A DNA stretch of 5,337 nucleotides from Ruminococcaceae bacterium UBA2806 (GTDB taxonomy: Bacteria; Bacillota; Clostridia; Oscillospirales; Acutalibacteraceae): NCBI GenBank assembly GCA_002351795.1, contig DEHG01000044.1, positions 1,803-7,139 on the forward strand, written 5' to 3'. Shown piece by piece: positions 5,057 through 5,337 of the stretch; the stretch's first letter is position 1; every line of letters starts with the position of its first letter. The translations under genes were made by a program, and so were the position numbers. The notes beneath the pieces are model-generated. The model searched no databases. It had not been told where the DNA came from and was given only the letters and a program-made list of their open reading frames with translations.

Positions 5057-5337
5057 ATGCAGAATGAATACTTGTTACAGAACGAAAGCTTTTTTAATAT
5101 CACGAAGGAACTGAGGGATCTCAGCAGTATTTGTGAAACAAACGGAAAAATAGATAAGGAGCTTTATGCCAAATATGATGTAAAAAGAGGTTTGCGTGAT
5201 ATAAACGGCAAGGGCGTTCTTGCCGGACTTACAGAGATCTCAGAGATATGTTCATCAAAGGTAGTTGACGGCGTAAGTCATCCATGTGACGGAAAGCTTT
5301 ATTACAGAGGAATAGATGTGGAGGATATCGTCAAGGG
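5057..5337 (+). CDS. gltA: Citrate synthase, N-terminal part (runs off the window)
   Basis: Citrate synthase condenses acetyl-CoA and oxaloacetate to citrate, the first step of the oxidative TCA branch; in anaerobic Clostridia this mainly supplies 2-oxoglutarate for glutamate. Ninety-three codons are visible. They show the N-terminal extension of the long clostridial form, YDVKRGLRDINGKGVLAGLT (40-59), then HPCDGKLYYRGIDVEDIV (75-92), where L-x-Y-R-G-x-x-[IV] is the conserved citrate synthase N-terminal motif. The catalytic histidines and aspartate lie beyond the window, so activity cannot be judged. The start is ambiguous: ATG 5057 has GGAG (5044-5047) nine bases upstream, while in-frame ATG 5048 would use AGAGGA (5037-5042) and add three residues. 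The gene is divergent from the coat operon and has a promoter with operator-like dyads. Confidence 0.93.
   Translation, partial: MQNEYLLQNESFFNITKELRDLSSICETNGKIDKELYAKYDVKRGLRDINGKGVLAGLTEISEICSSKVVDGVSHPCDGKLYYRGIDVEDIVK

Overview
The window looks like a piece of chromosome from a low-GC, spore-lineage Clostridia bacterium, most likely Ruminococcus or a close relative in the Oscillospirales. The signs are an AT-rich base composition with consensus-like sigma-A promoters, strong GGAGG ribosome binding sites, a CotF-type spore coat pair, an Rpn/PD-(D/E)XK transposase tail of the type common in rumen and gut Clostridia, and the sequence style of the citrate synthase and RF3. The genus is inferred from protein style, not from a search.

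Layout, left to right. Positions 49-1152 (+) encode a two-helix membrane protein with a DUF3592-like extracytoplasmic segment and a large unrecognised cytoplasmic C-terminus, closed by an intrinsic terminator (1158-1190). Directly behind the terminator is the C-terminal remnant of an Rpn-family nuclease/transposase (readable from about 1197; SD-preceded ORF 1272-1490) with a 12-bp tandem repeat. A good sigma-A promoter (1525-1553) then drives prfC, peptide chain release factor 3 (1628-3214, TTG start). prfC ends at a bidirectional terminator (3218-3260) that it shares with a convergent minus-strand operon of two small, probably paralogous three-helix membrane proteins (3623-3934, then 3277-3579). 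That operon has its own near-consensus promoter (3991-4019).

Further right is a second minus-strand operon. A 57-aa protein (4431-4604) is followed after 11 nt by an 84-aa CotF-family spore coat protein (4165-4419) and a terminator (4129-4158). A 452-bp divergent intergenic region (4605-5056) separates it from gltA, citrate synthase (5057 onward, +), which runs off the window.

The divergent region is the most structured non-coding part. On the coat-operon side it has a sporulation-sigma-like promoter and a leader with two hairpins plus a competing long-range pairing. On the gltA side it has an extended -10 promoter whose -35 lies inside a cluster of TTGTA/TACAA half-sites. The genes are otherwise ordinary housekeeping and sporulation genes and do not form one pathway. 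I see no CRISPR array, tRNA, rRNA, complete mobile element or recognisable defence system. The best candidates for something undescribed are the coat-operon leader RNA, the paired small membrane proteins and the C-terminal domain of the first gene.
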